The position numbers and the translations under genes were made by a program. Positions 63,301 to 64,000 of a DNA stretch of 64,000 bases are shown here, piece by piece. The notes below the pieces were generated by a model. It was not told where the DNA came from, did not search any database, and was given only the letters and a program-made list of their open reading frames with translations. The DNA comes from Callipepla californica brunnescens. Lineage: Eukaryota > Chordata > Aves > Galliformes > Odontophoridae. The DNA lies in NCBI GenBank assembly GCA_023055505.1, contig JALIRH010000007.1, forward strand, positions 13,147,773 through 13,211,772. Reading direction: 5' to 3'. The first letter of the stretch is position 1. Every line of letters starts with the position of its first letter.

Positions 63301-64000
63301 TTTATTTTTTATTTCTTAACAATGCCAGAACAGCAGATGATTAAGAACAGCAAGAAGAAGCCAGTTTTATTAGCACCTCCGCTGCTGCTGATACTTGTTA
63401 ATGTTAAATATTAAATAATGTTAATTAATTGTGAATGATACCGGTAAACAATATTTATATACCATTTTCCACATGGTTGATAATAAAGCAAAACTCAGAA
63501 ATAAACTCCTTCATTGGCATAAAAAGTTCATTCCAGAGACTGGTTACAACCTGTTCTGTTCACTTTCAATTTTTATCTCACTCATACGTGAGCTCTAGAA
63601 CGTTGTTTTCTCTTTCATTGTAAAATCTTCCATTCTAATATTTTCTAATTATTCTTCACCCATTTACCCAGTAACTGAAACTAAGTCTTTGTAGCTCCAT
63701 TAAAAAACCTGAAAAAATGTTCCAAAATTTTATTAATAATTTTTACCCTAACTTTATTGAAGTGGGGAACAGTACCATGTGAAGTAACCTGAAGTGCTTT
63801 AGATTTGCAGAAAACACACAAGTATGCTTCTGATACAGCAAATTCCTGATCAAATGAATACAACTCTTATTTAATATATAATTATATTGCTACGCTGGAT
63901 ACTTGAGTTAATTAAAGAAAATACATTAATTAAGAAATTGATGGAAACTGTAATTTGTGAAAATATTTCAGAAGTAAACGAAGAAGGGTAAAAATTGACA
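60346..64000. other. Gene-free AT-rich region
   Basis: No gene, tRNA or confident repeat. Poly-T runs lie near 61638 and 61807-61819. The open frames near 62605-62920 overlap one another and lack domains. Confidence 0.5.

Noticed and set aside
1..64000. CRISPR arrays, operons or other prokaryotic systems
   Set aside because: The repeat content, lack of dense coding and vertebrate mobile elements show this is bird genomic DNA; no regularly spaced direct repeats were seen.

Overview
The window looks like non-coding DNA from a galliform bird, most likely chicken or a close relative. It is AT-rich and carries many chicken repeat 1 (CR1) LINE fragments, a Galluhop-like mariner copy, and a provirus whose LTRs, primer-binding site, leader and gag start resemble those of avian alpharetroviruses. 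I found no convincing exon of a host protein-coding gene; most open frames are short chance frames or frames inside repeats. The window therefore reads as intergenic or deep intronic sequence.

Layout. 1-26677: unique AT-rich DNA with CR1 pieces at 1140-1344 (-), 9835-10330 (+), 15313-15604 (-), 18370-19014 (+) and an older L3-like CR1 at 26017-26360 (-). 26678-31872: a mariner-type DNA transposon with TA target duplication, split by a complete provirus at 27026-31669. The provirus has two 364-bp LTRs that look identical by eye, a 6-bp target duplication (GTCACC), a tRNA-Trp primer-binding site, an alpharetroviral leader, a gag open only for 261 codons, about 1.6 kb of unassigned sequence, an env-like region broken by five in-frame stops and a frameshift, an alpharetroviral-type 3' non-coding region and a polypurine tract. 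31873-48169: AT-rich DNA with a possible regulatory or first-exon island near 36250-36715 and an avian LTR-like repeat near 40570-41290. 48978-49690: a CR1 (-) split by a 181-bp LTR-like element that carries a tRNA-Glu-like sequence on the minus strand. 49691-64000: AT-rich DNA with CR1 pieces at 52553-53008 (+), 54870-54999 (+), 56140-56206 (+) and 60012-60345 (-).

Two observations deserve most attention. First, the provirus combines undiverged LTRs with an internal region that could not replicate alone. It is therefore probably a recent insertion of a non-autonomous family moved by proteins supplied in trans. Second, the small element at 49427-49607 has TG...CA ends, a 5-bp target duplication and a tRNA-Glu-like body enclosed by a 10-bp inverted repeat. 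It could be an animal analogue of miniature LTR elements that carry a pol III gene. All family assignments come from memory of the families and reading by eye; no search was run.
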